This document shows positions 34,417-41,778 of a stretch of 46,996 bases of DNA, one piece after another. Under the pieces are notes generated by a model. That model searched no databases. It was not told where the DNA came from and saw nothing but the letters and a program-made list of their open reading frames with translations. Position numbers and translations under genes: made by a program. Each line of letters starts with the position of its first letter. The first letter of the stretch is position 1. Source of the stretch: Verrucomicrobiales bacterium (GTDB taxonomy: Bacteria; Verrucomicrobiota; Verrucomicrobiia; Limisphaerales; CANJXF01); assembly GCA_947478865.1 (NCBI GenBank), contig CANJXF010000032.1, positions 1-46,996 of the forward strand, read 5' to 3'.

Positions 34417-35004
34417 CTATTTTCCTCCTCGCTTGGCCAGGGCGCGCTCGATGCGACGGTCGGGTACCAGCCACAGAAGGGCCACGAACACATACAAGCC
34501 GCTGGCAATCCACGAGCTGACGAATGCCAGTGGAATGGCGATGCCGTAGAGCACTGGCGAGAGTTTCCCTTTCCAATCTTTCCCGATGGCCGCCTTCAGC
34601 AGGGAGTTGCGCCCTTGCTGCGCAATGATGGTCTGTTGGAGAATATAGTAGGCGAGGCCGGCCATCAGCAGCACGAACCCATAGACGGCCGTGGGTGTTG
34701 GCGCGAGATGGTTTTCGCCCATCCAACCGGTGGTGAACGGCAAGAGCGACAGCCAGAACAACAGGTGCAGGTTCGCCCACAAGATGCCGCCGGTCACCTG
34801 CTGGGTGGAATGAAACATGTGATGATGGTTGTTCCAGTAAATGCCCACGTAGAGGAAGCTCAACACGTAACTCAGGACTTTCGGGAGCAACGGTTTCAAT
34901 CCGGCAAGATCAATGGCCTGCGGCACTTTCAATTCCAGAACCATGATGGTGATGATAATGGCGAGCACGCCGTCGCTGAAGGCTTCGAGCCGGTTCTTTC
35001 CCAT
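34417..35004 (-). CDS. TMEM175/DUF1211-family membrane protein
   Basis: The 195-residue protein begins MGKNRLEAFSDGVLAIIITIMVLEL, carrying the R-x-x-x-F-S-D signature of the TMEM175 potassium-channel family. It has about six hydrophobic helices, including VLSFLYVGIYWNNHHHMFH with the typical WxNHH block, LLFWLSLLPF, and two C-terminal helices. Bacterial members are K+-permeable channels formed by oligomers. The gene stands alone on the minus strand between two plus-strand genes and has no link to its neighbours. Confidence 0.9.
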   Translation of the reverse strand: MGKNRLEAFSDGVLAIIITIMVLELKVPQAIDLAGLKPLLPKVLSYVLSFLYVGIYWNNHHHMFHSTQQVTGGILWANLHLLFWLSLLPFTTGWMGENHLAPTPTAVYGFVLLMAGLAYYILQQTIIAQQGRNSLLKAAIGKDWKGKLSPVLYGIAIPLAFVSSWIASGLYVFVALLWLVPDRRIERALAKRGGK

Positions 35005-35098
35005 GCAACGAATTTACGGGAGAGGTGATGGGGTTGCAATCACTCTGGGCCCACGCTTCGCGCTCGCGCTTTTCAAATCTTGGTGAAAAACTGCCGGG

Positions 35099-36604
35099 AT
35101 GAACCGAACCAAATCGCCGGGCAGGTTTTTGCTTCGAACCGGAGTGCTGCTCCTGTTGCTGGTGGCCCGCAACTCGGTTGGGGCAGGGCAGGCGAACCCG
35201 CCGTCGCGTCCCAATGTCCTCTTCATTGCCATCGACGATTTGAATGACTGGGTCGGTTGCCTCGGCGGTCACCCTCAGGCGCGCACGCCGAATCTCGACC
35301 GCCTTGCCGCGCGCGGTACGCTGTTCCGCAACGCGCATGTGCAAGCGCCCTTGTGCAATCCCTCGCGCAGCAGTCTGCTGACCGGATTGCGCCCGTCCAC
35401 CACCGGCATTTACGGCCTCGTGCCCGGGATCCGCGACGTCGCTGTGACGAAGGATTGCGTTACGCTGCCGCAATATTTCGCCCGCCACGATTATTTCACG
35501 GCCACGTTCGGCAAAGTGTTCCACGACGGCTCCATCCCGCCCGCGTTGCGCACAAATGAATTCAACGTCTGGGGTTCCGCGCCGGGCATGCCGATGCCAA
35601 AACAAAAGATCGTGCAGACACCGGCAAAACTGGCGGCGATGGACTGGGGCGTGTTTCCAGCCGACGACCACGAGCAGGCGGACTGGAAAATCGCGGACGC
35701 AGCCATCGCGCAGATGAAAGCATTGCCGCGGGGCAAACCATTTTTCGTCGCGGTGGGATTCCGCCTGCCGCACGTGCCTTGCTTCGCGTCGCAAAAGTGG
35801 TTCGACCTGTTTCCACCGGAAGCCGAGATCATTTTGCCGTCGGTCAAAGAACGTGACCGCGACGACGTCCCGGAGTTCGCATGGTATCTGAACTGGAAGC
35901 TCCCCGAGCCACGCCTCTCGTGGCTGAAGCAAGCGAAGGAGTGGCGTTCACTCGTGCGCGCCTACCTGGCCAGCACAGCGTTCATGGACAGCCAAATCGG
36001 ACGGGTGCTCGACGCGCTCGACGATATCGGTGCGACCCGCAACACCGTTGTCGTGCTCTGGTCGGACAACGGTTGGCATCTCGGTGAAAAGGGGATGACC
36101 GGCAAGACCACACTCTGGGAACGTTCAACCCATGTGCCGCTGATTTTTGCCGGACCCGGCGTTGCCAAAGCAGCCAAGTGTGCGCAACCGGCCGAGCTGT
36201 TGGATATTTATCCGACGCTGGCCGAACTCTGCGGACTGCCGCCAAAGGACGGCATCGAGGGCCACAGCCTTGCTCCCCAATTGAAGAACGCGAAAGCCTC
36301 GCGCCGATGGCCAGCGATCACCACGCACAACATCGGCAATCACGCGGTTCGCTCCGAGCGCTGGCGCTACATTCGCTACGCCAATGGTTCGGAGGAACTC
36401 TACGACCTGCACGCCGACCCGAACGAATGGACCAACCTCGCTTCCAACCCGAAGTATGCCCGCGTGATTCGCGAACACGCGCAGTGGTTGCCGGGAAACA
36501 ACGCGCAGCCGGTGCCTGGCAGCGCCCACCGAATTCTGGTCCAGGACAACGGCCAATGGTTATGGGAAGGAAAGCCAATCGTTCCGGCGGAGAAGGAGGA
36601 TTGA
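35099..36604 (+). CDS. exported type I sulfatase (iduronate-2-sulfatase-like)
   Basis: The 501-residue protein has a signal peptide and a classical sulfatase fold. The metal-binding IAIDDLNDW near the N-terminus is followed by the modification site CNPSRSSLLTG, where Cys86 of the CxPSR core is converted to formylglycine. VLWSDNGWHLGEKGMTGKTTLWE supplies later active-site residues, and the C-terminus has a small subdomain. The pattern resembles the iduronate-2-sulfatase group. It would remove sulfate esters from a sulfated glycan or small molecule in the periplasm. No maturation (anSME/FGE) gene is visible. The following exported helical protein begins about 100 bp later and may be cotranscribed. 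Confidence 0.9.
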   Translation: MNRTKSPGRFLLRTGVLLLLLVARNSVGAGQANPPSRPNVLFIAIDDLNDWVGCLGGHPQARTPNLDRLAARGTLFRNAHVQAPLCNPSRSSLLTGLRPSTTGIYGLVPGIRDVAVTKDCVTLPQYFARHDYFTATFGKVFHDGSIPPALRTNEFNVWGSAPGMPMPKQKIVQTPAKLAAMDWGVFPADDHEQADWKIADAAIAQMKALPRGKPFFVAVGFRLPHVPCFASQKWFDLFPPEAEIILPSVKERDRDDVPEFAWYLNWKLPEPRLSWLKQAKEWRSLVRAYLASTAFMDSQIGRVLDALDDIGATRNTVVVLWSDNGWHLGEKGMTGKTTLWERSTHVPLIFAGPGVAKAAKCAQPAELLDIYPTLAELCGLPPKDGIEGHSLAPQLKNAKASRRWPAITTHNIGNHAVRSERWRYIRYANGSEELYDLHADPNEWTNLASNPKYARVIREHAQWLPGNNAQPVPGSAHRILVQDNGQWLWEGKPIVPAEKED

Positions 36605-36701
36605 ACGTCCTGACCTTGTTCCCGGGAAACTGTGATTTTAAATATCTGGTACGGGATGCTGTGGAGCGGGCGATGTTAATGTTATGGAGCAGAAGATTTT
36701 A

Positions 36702-37994
36702 ATGAAACCAATTCAGTGCGTCGGTCCCGGCTTTGTTATGAGAAAACTTGCGTGGTTCGGAATGCTCTTCGCCCTGACTCAGTTGCGCGCAGCCAATGAT
36801 TTGCCTTTGGCGGCTCTCGGAAGGGCTCTTTTGGCGGAGGACTTGCCAGCGGTGAGGACGGCAGTGGCTGACGTGCGGAGAATTCTCGGAGACAAAGCGG
36901 GAGTTCCTGAAACAGCAGACAAATATTCTTCCGTTCCCGAAGGCGGAAGCTGGTTGTCGGCGGCGGAGGTTCAAGGCGGTTTCACCCGCCATTTTTCCGA
37001 GTTGGAGAAGCTCCGCTGGTGGCGAATCGGCCTGGACCCCACGAAGCTATCCCGGCCATTGCGCGATCCGGCGTCGGTGCTCGCCGGCAATCTTGCCGCC
37101 TGCCGGGCGAAGCTCGATGGCGCAGACCAGAGCCTCGCGATGGCGCGGGACGCGGCGCAATTTCTGATGTGGGCCCAGGAACAGGCTGGCAACGGAGTCT
37201 ATCCATTTCCCGCCGCGCGCGGGGTGACCGGGGACAAAGCGATGGCGGCGGCGAACGAATTTTTGCGGCGTGCTGAACAGGAAGGCTTGGCAAAACAGGT
37301 GGTTAAAGATGGATGGGTCATGGATGACCTGGGAGACGGCGGCTTGCAGTTCGACAATGGAGAGTGCGGCGTGGCGATGTTTGAATATTACGAGCTGACG
37401 CATGATGAGAAGGCACTTGCCTCGGCTCGCAAATCCTCCGATTGGGCAATGGGCCGTAAGCTGGTCCGCAACTGGAATTATAACAGCTTCTCCGTCTATT
37501 TACTCGCGAAGGCGTTTGCCGTAACCGGTGAGAAGCGATACCTCGACGCGGCGAAAACGAAGGCTCTTATCGGCGTCATCCCCGGACAACTCACCAATGG
37601 TCCGCACGCCGGACGCTGGCTCGATCCGCACAATGCGCGGCCGGCTTATCACTACATCATGCTTCGTGCCCTCACTCAACTCGCGGCAGTATTGCCCGCG
37701 GAAGACCCTGCGCGCGCCGAAGTCGTCAAGGCGTTGGCGCTCGGCCTGAAAGCGCGGAACAAAGAGATGGTTAGCCGCGGTGTGATGAACAAAGACAAGT
37801 CAACTGAGGCATTGCTGCTGGTTGAGCAAGTTTTTGCGAAGAACCCGGCTTTCCTGCGCGACACGGATTCCTCCGCCGCGCTCGACGTGTTGGTGCGAGC
37901 GGTTTCTGCGGAAGTGCATCGTGGGAAAAGTCCGCTTGGACCTCGCGAATGGGGATTGCTCCTGGAGCACATCAAAGGACGACCGAAGCCTTGA
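36702..37994 (+). CDS. unrecognised exported helical protein following the sulfatase
   Basis: The 430-residue product has a leader whose core is MRKLAWFGMLFALTQLRAAND; in-frame ATGs at 36684, 36702 and 36738 are possible, and AGAAG six bases before 36702 supports that one. The mature part is mostly helical, with DGGLQFDNGECGVAMFEYYE, WAMGRKLVRNWNYNSFSVYLLAKAF and RWLDPHNARPAYHYIMLRAL. The aromatic repeats and AKAFAVTGEKRYLDAAK-type helices resemble an (alpha/alpha)6 toroid such as in GH88/GH105 or polysaccharide lyases, but no family is assigned. Its place after a sulfatase suggests a role on the same substrate. Convergent with the DnaJ gene, only 36 bp away. Confidence 0.6.
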   Translation: MKPIQCVGPGFVMRKLAWFGMLFALTQLRAANDLPLAALGRALLAEDLPAVRTAVADVRRILGDKAGVPETADKYSSVPEGGSWLSAAEVQGGFTRHFSELEKLRWWRIGLDPTKLSRPLRDPASVLAGNLAACRAKLDGADQSLAMARDAAQFLMWAQEQAGNGVYPFPAARGVTGDKAMAAANEFLRRAEQEGLAKQVVKDGWVMDDLGDGGLQFDNGECGVAMFEYYELTHDEKALASARKSSDWAMGRKLVRNWNYNSFSVYLLAKAFAVTGEKRYLDAAKTKALIGVIPGQLTNGPHAGRWLDPHNARPAYHYIMLRALTQLAAVLPAEDPARAEVVKALALGLKARNKEMVSRGVMNKDKSTEALLLVEQVFAKNPAFLRDTDSSAALDVLVRAVSAEVHRGKSPLGPREWGLLLEHIKGRPKP

Positions 37995-38030
37995 TTTCGC
38001 GCCTCGTGCAACCACGATTCCAAGCGGGAA

Positions 38031-38753
38031 CTAACGTTTTGTTTGGCGGGAGATTTGGACTTCCGGACGGTAAGTGATGCGCACAAGAAGGTCGCCTCGA
38101 CTGCCTCTGGCTTTGGGCAAACCTTCGCCGGGAATGCGCAGGACTTCACCTCGACCGACGCGGGGCGGGATTGTGACTCGAAGCTTCGCGCCGGTTGCGT
38201 TGCTGACCATTTCAACTCCCCCTTGAGTCGCGCGTTGAGCGCTGATTCGGAGGTCGCACCGGAGGTCTGAGCCGCGGACTTTGAAGCGAAAACCGGGGCG
38301 GGCGCGCAGACGAACTTTCACGAATCCACCGCCAAACGGATCGGAACGCGGCACATTAAAACGAGTTCCCGGCGCGGTATTGGGCGGAACAACCAGCTCA
38401 TAAACTTCCAGCCCGCCTGGGTTCGCCGGATCTTTCACACGCACCTCCAGCGACGTCCCGCGTAAGAATTCCTCGATTTGCAATTGCACCTCCTGAACGA
38501 GGTTTCTCTCGATTTTTCCGGAGCGGCGTGGAGCAGATCTTTTTGCGGCAGCAAGTTCGCAGTCGTAGGCACTGCGTCGTTCAGAATCGGATAGGATTTC
38601 GTGAGCGGCGTTCAGCTCCTGGGTTCGCCTTAACGCCTCGGGCGAATGTGGGTTGAGATCAGGATGATGCTGCTTCGCCAGGATTCGGTAGGCGGCGCGA
38701 ATTTGCTCGAGGGTGCAGAGGGAATCAAGGCCGAGCGTTGCGTAATGGTTCAT
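38031..38753 (-). CDS. DnaJ-domain co-chaperone (CbpA-like, no zinc finger)
   Basis: The 240-residue protein has an N-terminal J domain: YATLGLDSLCTLEQIRAAYRILAKQHHPDLN carries the essential HPD at residues 30-32. After a basic linker comes a DnaJ_C-like beta domain with VPPNTAPGTRFNVP and VRGSDLRCDLRISAQRATQGG, ending in VTIPPRVGRGEVLRIPGEGLPK. The cysteine-rich zinc centre of DnaJ is missing, as in CbpA-type co-chaperones. Its partner would be DnaK, not in this window. It follows the response regulator by 78 bp, a gap holding a strong hairpin, so transcription may continue from the ispF operon or begin separately. Confidence 0.9.
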   Translation of the reverse strand: MNHYATLGLDSLCTLEQIRAAYRILAKQHHPDLNPHSPEALRRTQELNAAHEILSDSERRSAYDCELAAAKRSAPRRSGKIERNLVQEVQLQIEEFLRGTSLEVRVKDPANPGGLEVYELVVPPNTAPGTRFNVPRSDPFGGGFVKVRLRARPGFRFKVRGSDLRCDLRISAQRATQGGVEMVSNATGAKLRVTIPPRVGRGEVLRIPGEGLPKARGSRGDLLVRITYRPEVQISRQTKR

Positions 38754-38785
38754 TGCAAGAATAAACGAACCCGGAGCAGGAATCG

Positions 38786-38819
38786 ACGGGGCACGGAAGT
38801 TTCGCTCCGCGTGCCCCGT
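38786..38819. other. 10-bp stem-loop between response regulator and DnaJ
   Basis: ACGGGGCACG (38786-38795) and CGTGCCCCGT (38810-38819) are perfect inverted arms with a 14-base loop in which further partial pairing is possible. It lies in the 78-bp gap of the minus-strand operon. No U run follows it in the transcript direction, so it is more likely an attenuator, processing site or dispersed REP-like element than a rho-independent terminator. Confidence 0.6.
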
Positions 38820-38831
38820 GAGAAAAGCGGA

Positions 38832-40139
38832 CTAGGTGTCGATCGCGTAGACTTTGATTTTGTTGTAGAGCGTTTGGCGTCCGATGCCAAGGCGCTTGGC
38901 GGTTTCCAATTTGTTGCCGCCGGTTTCCTTGAGAATGCGTTCGATGGTGTTGCGTTCCATCGCTTCCATCAGGGTGAGATCTTCGACTTCGCTCTGGCTC
39001 ATGACCGTGGTGATCGACAAATCTTCCACGTCGATCACGCTGTTTTCCCACATCAGGACGGTGCGCTGGATTTCATTCTGCAACTGGCGAATGTTTCCCG
39101 GCCAGTCGAACGTGCGGAGCATTTCAATGGCGGTCGGGCTGAAGCCGGTGATGTTGCGGTCGGCTTGCGCGGCGTAACGCTTCAGGAAGGTGTTTGCCAA
39201 CGGCATGATGTCTTCTCGGCGTTCGCGGAGCGGGGGAAGGTGAACGGAGATGGCGCTGATGCGGTAGAATAGATCTTCGCGCAGTTTGCCTTCCTTGATC
39301 GCGAGATCGGTATGGCGATTGGTGGCGGCCACAATGCGGCAATCCGTTTTGAAACTGACTTTGCCGCCGACCGGGCGGACTTCTTTTTCCTGAAGAACGC
39401 GGAGCAATTTGCTTTGCGTATCAATGGGCATTTCGGAAATTTCATCCAGGAAGAGCGTGCCGCCTTCAGCCAAACGAAATAAGCCATCGCGATCTGCATT
39501 GGCACCAGTGTAAGCGCCTTTCACCGATCCGAATAACTCGCTCTCGATCAATTCGCGGGGCAATGCGGCGCACTTGATTTTAATCAATGGACCTTTGCTG
39601 CGCTTGCTCAGGCGATGAATCAGGTCGGCAATGACTTCCTTGCCCGTGCCGCTTTCGCCGGTGATCAAAATGGAAACGTCGCTGGTGGCAACGCGCTCAA
39701 CCGTGCGCACCACATTTTTCATCGATGCACTTTGAAATACCGGGAAAATGGCTTCGCGCCGGTCCAAAAGAATCTGGCGATGTTCGAGCGCTTTTTCGAG
39801 GTTGAACAAAAGGGTTTTTGTGTCGAACGGCTTGGCTTGGAAGGAATAGGCGCCCAGTTTCGTGGCTTCCACGGCCGTGTCGAAATCTGCTTTGCCGGTG
39901 AGGACGATGACTTGCGTGTCCGGCCATTGCTTTTTGACCAGCGGCAGAAGCTCCATGCCGTTGCCGTCTGGCAAAGTGAGATCGAGCAGGATCGCGTCCG
40001 GTTCAGCGTCCGCTAGAGAATCCTTTAATTCGGTGGCGTTGCATTTTGGAATCGGGTCGAAACCGCCACTTTTCAAAATTGTGCAGAGTAAATCACGAAT
40101 CTCGTGAGTGTCCTCAACTACCATCACTTTATGTTTCAT
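38832..40139 (-). CDS. sigma-54-dependent response regulator (NtrC-like)
   Basis: The 435-residue protein has three domains. A receiver (1-120) carries the acidic pair Glu9/Asp10 and the phosphoacceptor Asp53 in LLDLTLPDG. An AAA+ domain has Walker A GESGTGKE, a GAYTGA loop for sigma-54 contact, Walker B GTLFLDEI and the R-finger region LFYRI. The C-terminus ends in a Fis-type helix-turn-helix, LETAKRLGIGRQTLYNKI. It activates sigma-54 promoters after phosphorylation by a kinase not encoded nearby. ATG 40139 overlaps the TGA of the upstream amidotransferase (ATGA); a longer frame to 40172 lies inside that gene. Targets are unknown. Confidence 0.95.
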   Translation of the reverse strand: MKHKVMVVEDTHEIRDLLCTILKSGGFDPIPKCNATELKDSLADAEPDAILLDLTLPDGNGMELLPLVKKQWPDTQVIVLTGKADFDTAVEATKLGAYSFQAKPFDTKTLLFNLEKALEHRQILLDRREAIFPVFQSASMKNVVRTVERVATSDVSILITGESGTGKEVIADLIHRLSKRSKGPLIKIKCAALPRELIESELFGSVKGAYTGANADRDGLFRLAEGGTLFLDEISEMPIDTQSKLLRVLQEKEVRPVGGKVSFKTDCRIVAATNRHTDLAIKEGKLREDLFYRISAISVHLPPLRERREDIMPLANTFLKRYAAQADRNITGFSPTAIEMLRTFDWPGNIRQLQNEIQRTVLMWENSVIDVEDLSITTVMSQSEVEDLTLMEAMERNTIERILKETGGNKLETAKRLGIGRQTLYNKIKVYAIDT

Positions 40140-40900
40140 ATTTTTTTTGTGCCCACGCTCGCGCAAGACCAAACAAAGCTCCTGAATATTGGTTGAAACT
40201 CTCTATGGTGCTTCACCAGGCGCTCCGGGTGAAATTGAACCGACAATAAATACGGCAACAGCCCTTCATTTTTCAATTCCATGGCTTCTACCACTCCATC
40301 GGAACTCTTGGCAGTAATCCGAAGCAGCTTGGCCAAACGGTCAACTGATTGATGATGTGTGCTGTTGACACCGAGCATTTGTCTTCCCGTGATTTTGGCT
40401 AAAAGAGAGTCGGGCGTCAATGTTACTTCATGAACCTTGTCACATTTTCGCTCCATTTGCCTGTGGTTTATCGATTTCGGAACTTGGGTTGCGATATCCA
40501 CAATCAACGTTCCGCCCAATGCCACATTGAGAATCTGGTGCCCCCGGCAAATCGCCAGGAGCGGTTTATGTTGTCGGAAAACTTCGTCAACTATCTGCAG
40601 CTCCATGACGTCGCGCTCAGGTTCGGTTTCTGTGACCGTTTTTGCAAGTGCCCTGGAAATCCGCGGCGCATAAAGCTTCGGCTGAACGTCGTCACCGCCG
40701 GTCAACAGCACGCCATCTGCGCGCCGGACGTATTCCGCAACCAGCTTCTTCGACTTCGTGCATGGGATGATCACAGGAATTCCGCCCGCCTGAATCACCG
40801 CATCGGTGTAGCAGTTGGAAAGGCTGATGGAGTCGTCCGAAAATTCCACTCCCTGTCGTTGCGTGTTTGGACAAACTAAGATCAGCGGCGCTCTATTCAC
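40136..40900 (-). CDS. class I glutamine amidotransferase-like hydrolase (peptidase C26)
   Basis: The 254-residue cytoplasmic protein matches the gamma-glutamyl-gamma-aminobutyrate hydrolase (PuuD-like) group. It has GIPVIIPC, the strand ADGVLLTGGDDVQP, a nucleophile elbow LLAICRGHQILN with Cys118, and the late QFHPE with the catalytic His/Glu pair. These enzymes hydrolyse gamma-glutamyl amides. The stop overlaps the response-regulator ATG by four bases, and the start overlaps the small upstream gene by eight bases, so translation is coupled across three genes. The physiological amide substrate is not shown. Confidence 0.9.
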   Translation of the reverse strand: MNRAPLILVCPNTQRQGVEFSDDSISLSNCYTDAVIQAGGIPVIIPCTKSKKLVAEYVRRADGVLLTGGDDVQPKLYAPRISRALAKTVTETEPERDVMELQIVDEVFRQHKPLLAICRGHQILNVALGGTLIVDIATQVPKSINHRQMERKCDKVHEVTLTPDSLLAKITGRQMLGVNSTHHQSVDRLAKLLRITAKSSDGVVEAMELKNEGLLPYLLSVQFHPERLVKHHREFQPIFRSFVWSCASVGTKKI

Positions 40901-41180
40901 TCTTGTCGTTATGCAAATCAGCGTCAGGAAAGCGTTCCTTGATCGCTTTGATGATGCGAGGCTCTTCTTCCGGGCGCAACAAACTGCGAGCGATCCGTCG
41001 CTGTGCGGAGTCCAGCAATTCCAACCAGTCTTCCAGCGGTGGATTTTTTACCGCTTCCCAGTTGTCGTATCGCTTGGACCGCATGAAAAACTTCCACTGG
41101 TCGCCGACGTGCTGGGCGTAAACCTGCACTTTTTCGCCGTCCTCCGTCGTCCTCCGCCAGCTGATTTCTGCCTTGGCCAT
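40893..41180 (-). CDS. small conserved protein of unknown function (95 aa)
   Basis: This 95-residue protein is not recognised. It starts MAKAEISWRRTTEDGEKVQVY and continues with a beta-rich section, QHVGDQWKFFMRSKRYDNW, which could form a small sheet. A helical C-terminal half follows, rich in Arg and Glu (LELLDSAQRRIARSLLRPEEEP, IIKAIKERFPDADL). It has no signal or membrane segment. A longer frame runs up to 41315 inside ispF; ATG 41180 is four bases after the ispF stop. Its tight packing between ispF and the amidotransferase makes it a real gene. The basic/aromatic pattern could fit RNA or DNA binding, unproven. Confidence 0.8.
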   Translation of the reverse strand: MAKAEISWRRTTEDGEKVQVYAQHVGDQWKFFMRSKRYDNWEAVKNPPLEDWLELLDSAQRRIARSLLRPEEEPRIIKAIKERFPDADLHNDKSE

Positions 41181-41184
41181 AAAT

Positions 41185-41664
41185 TTATTCGTGCAAATCC
41201 ACGCTCGCAACCGCCATCGCCGCGATCCCTTCGCCGCGACCGATGAATCCGAGATGTTCGTTGGTCGTCGCTTTGATTCCAACGCGGGCGGGGTTGATGC
41301 CGAGCGCGTGGGCAATGTTCATTTTCATGGCTTGCGCGTGCGGCATGAGTTTCGGTTGCTCCGCAATCAAGCTGGCATCGATGTTGACAATTTTTGCCTG
41401 GTGAAATCCAACCTGCCGCGCGGCCTCTTCCAGAAAGATCTTGCTCGGGGCGCCGCGCCAACGCGGGTCCGTGTTGGGAAAAAATTGGCCGATATCACCT
41501 TCTCCAATGGCGCCGAGAACTGCATCGCAGATCGCGTGCATCAACACGTCCGCATCGGAATGGCCATCCAAACCCTTGTTGTGCGGAATCTGCACGCCGC
41601 CCAAGATGAGGGGCCGTCCGGCGACCAGCGGATGAACATCGTAACCAATTCCAACGTGAATCAT
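41185..41664 (-). CDS. ispF: 2-C-methyl-D-erythritol 2,4-cyclodiphosphate synthase
   Basis: The 159-residue protein is IspF of the MEP isoprenoid pathway. It converts CDP-methylerythritol 2-phosphate to the cyclic diphosphate with loss of CMP. Metal ligands are visible: Asp9 and His11 in GYDVH and His43 in DGHSDADVLMHA. The late block KATTNEHLGFIGRGEGIAA is the family signature. Length and start (MIHVGIGYDVH) are standard; an upstream extension to 41700 is not needed. It is the first gene of a five-gene minus-strand operon leading to the response regulator and DnaJ. A perfect hairpin stands directly before the ATG. Confidence 0.95.
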   Translation of the reverse strand: MIHVGIGYDVHPLVAGRPLILGGVQIPHNKGLDGHSDADVLMHAICDAVLGAIGEGDIGQFFPNTDPRWRGAPSKIFLEEAARQVGFHQAKIVNIDASLIAEQPKLMPHAQAMKMNIAHALGINPARVGIKATTNEHLGFIGRGEGIAAMAVASVDLHE

Positions 41665-41665
41665 T

Positions 41666-41685
41666 GCGCGAAAATATATTCGCGC
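41666..41685 (-). promoter_or_regulatory. hairpin directly upstream of the ispF start codon
   Basis: GCGCGAA (41666-41672) and TTCGCGC (41679-41685) form a perfect 7-bp stem with a 6-base AT loop. In the transcript it ends one base before the ATG at 41664. The only good ribosome-binding sequence (GGCGGAG, on the minus strand at about 41685-41691) lies on its far side. Folding would bring that site close to the start codon, so the stem could set or control translation of ispF and the coupled genes. Confidence 0.5.
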
Positions 41686-41732
41686 TCCGCCTGATACCAA
41701 GCAATTTCGCTGGGCAATTGTTTTCGGGCAAA

Positions 41733-41768
41733 AAAAATGGCCCGACGCAGATGCGCCGGGCCATTTTT
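41733..41768. terminator. bidirectional rho-independent terminator
   Basis: AAAAATGGCCCG (41733-41744) and CGGGCCATTTTT (41757-41768) are perfect 12-bp inverted arms around a 12-base loop that has a further CGC/GCG pairing. Each strand gives a GC-rich stem followed by a T run. It ends the Gfo/Idh transcript, whose stop is at 41779 on the minus strand, and isolates it from the ispF operon. Confidence 0.9.
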
Positions 41769-41778
41769 GAAGTTCCTA

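Noticed and set aside
39490-39520. TTGGCAC-like sequence as a sigma-54 promoter
   Set aside because: The matching -12 TGC element at the right spacing is missing and it lies inside the response-regulator gene.
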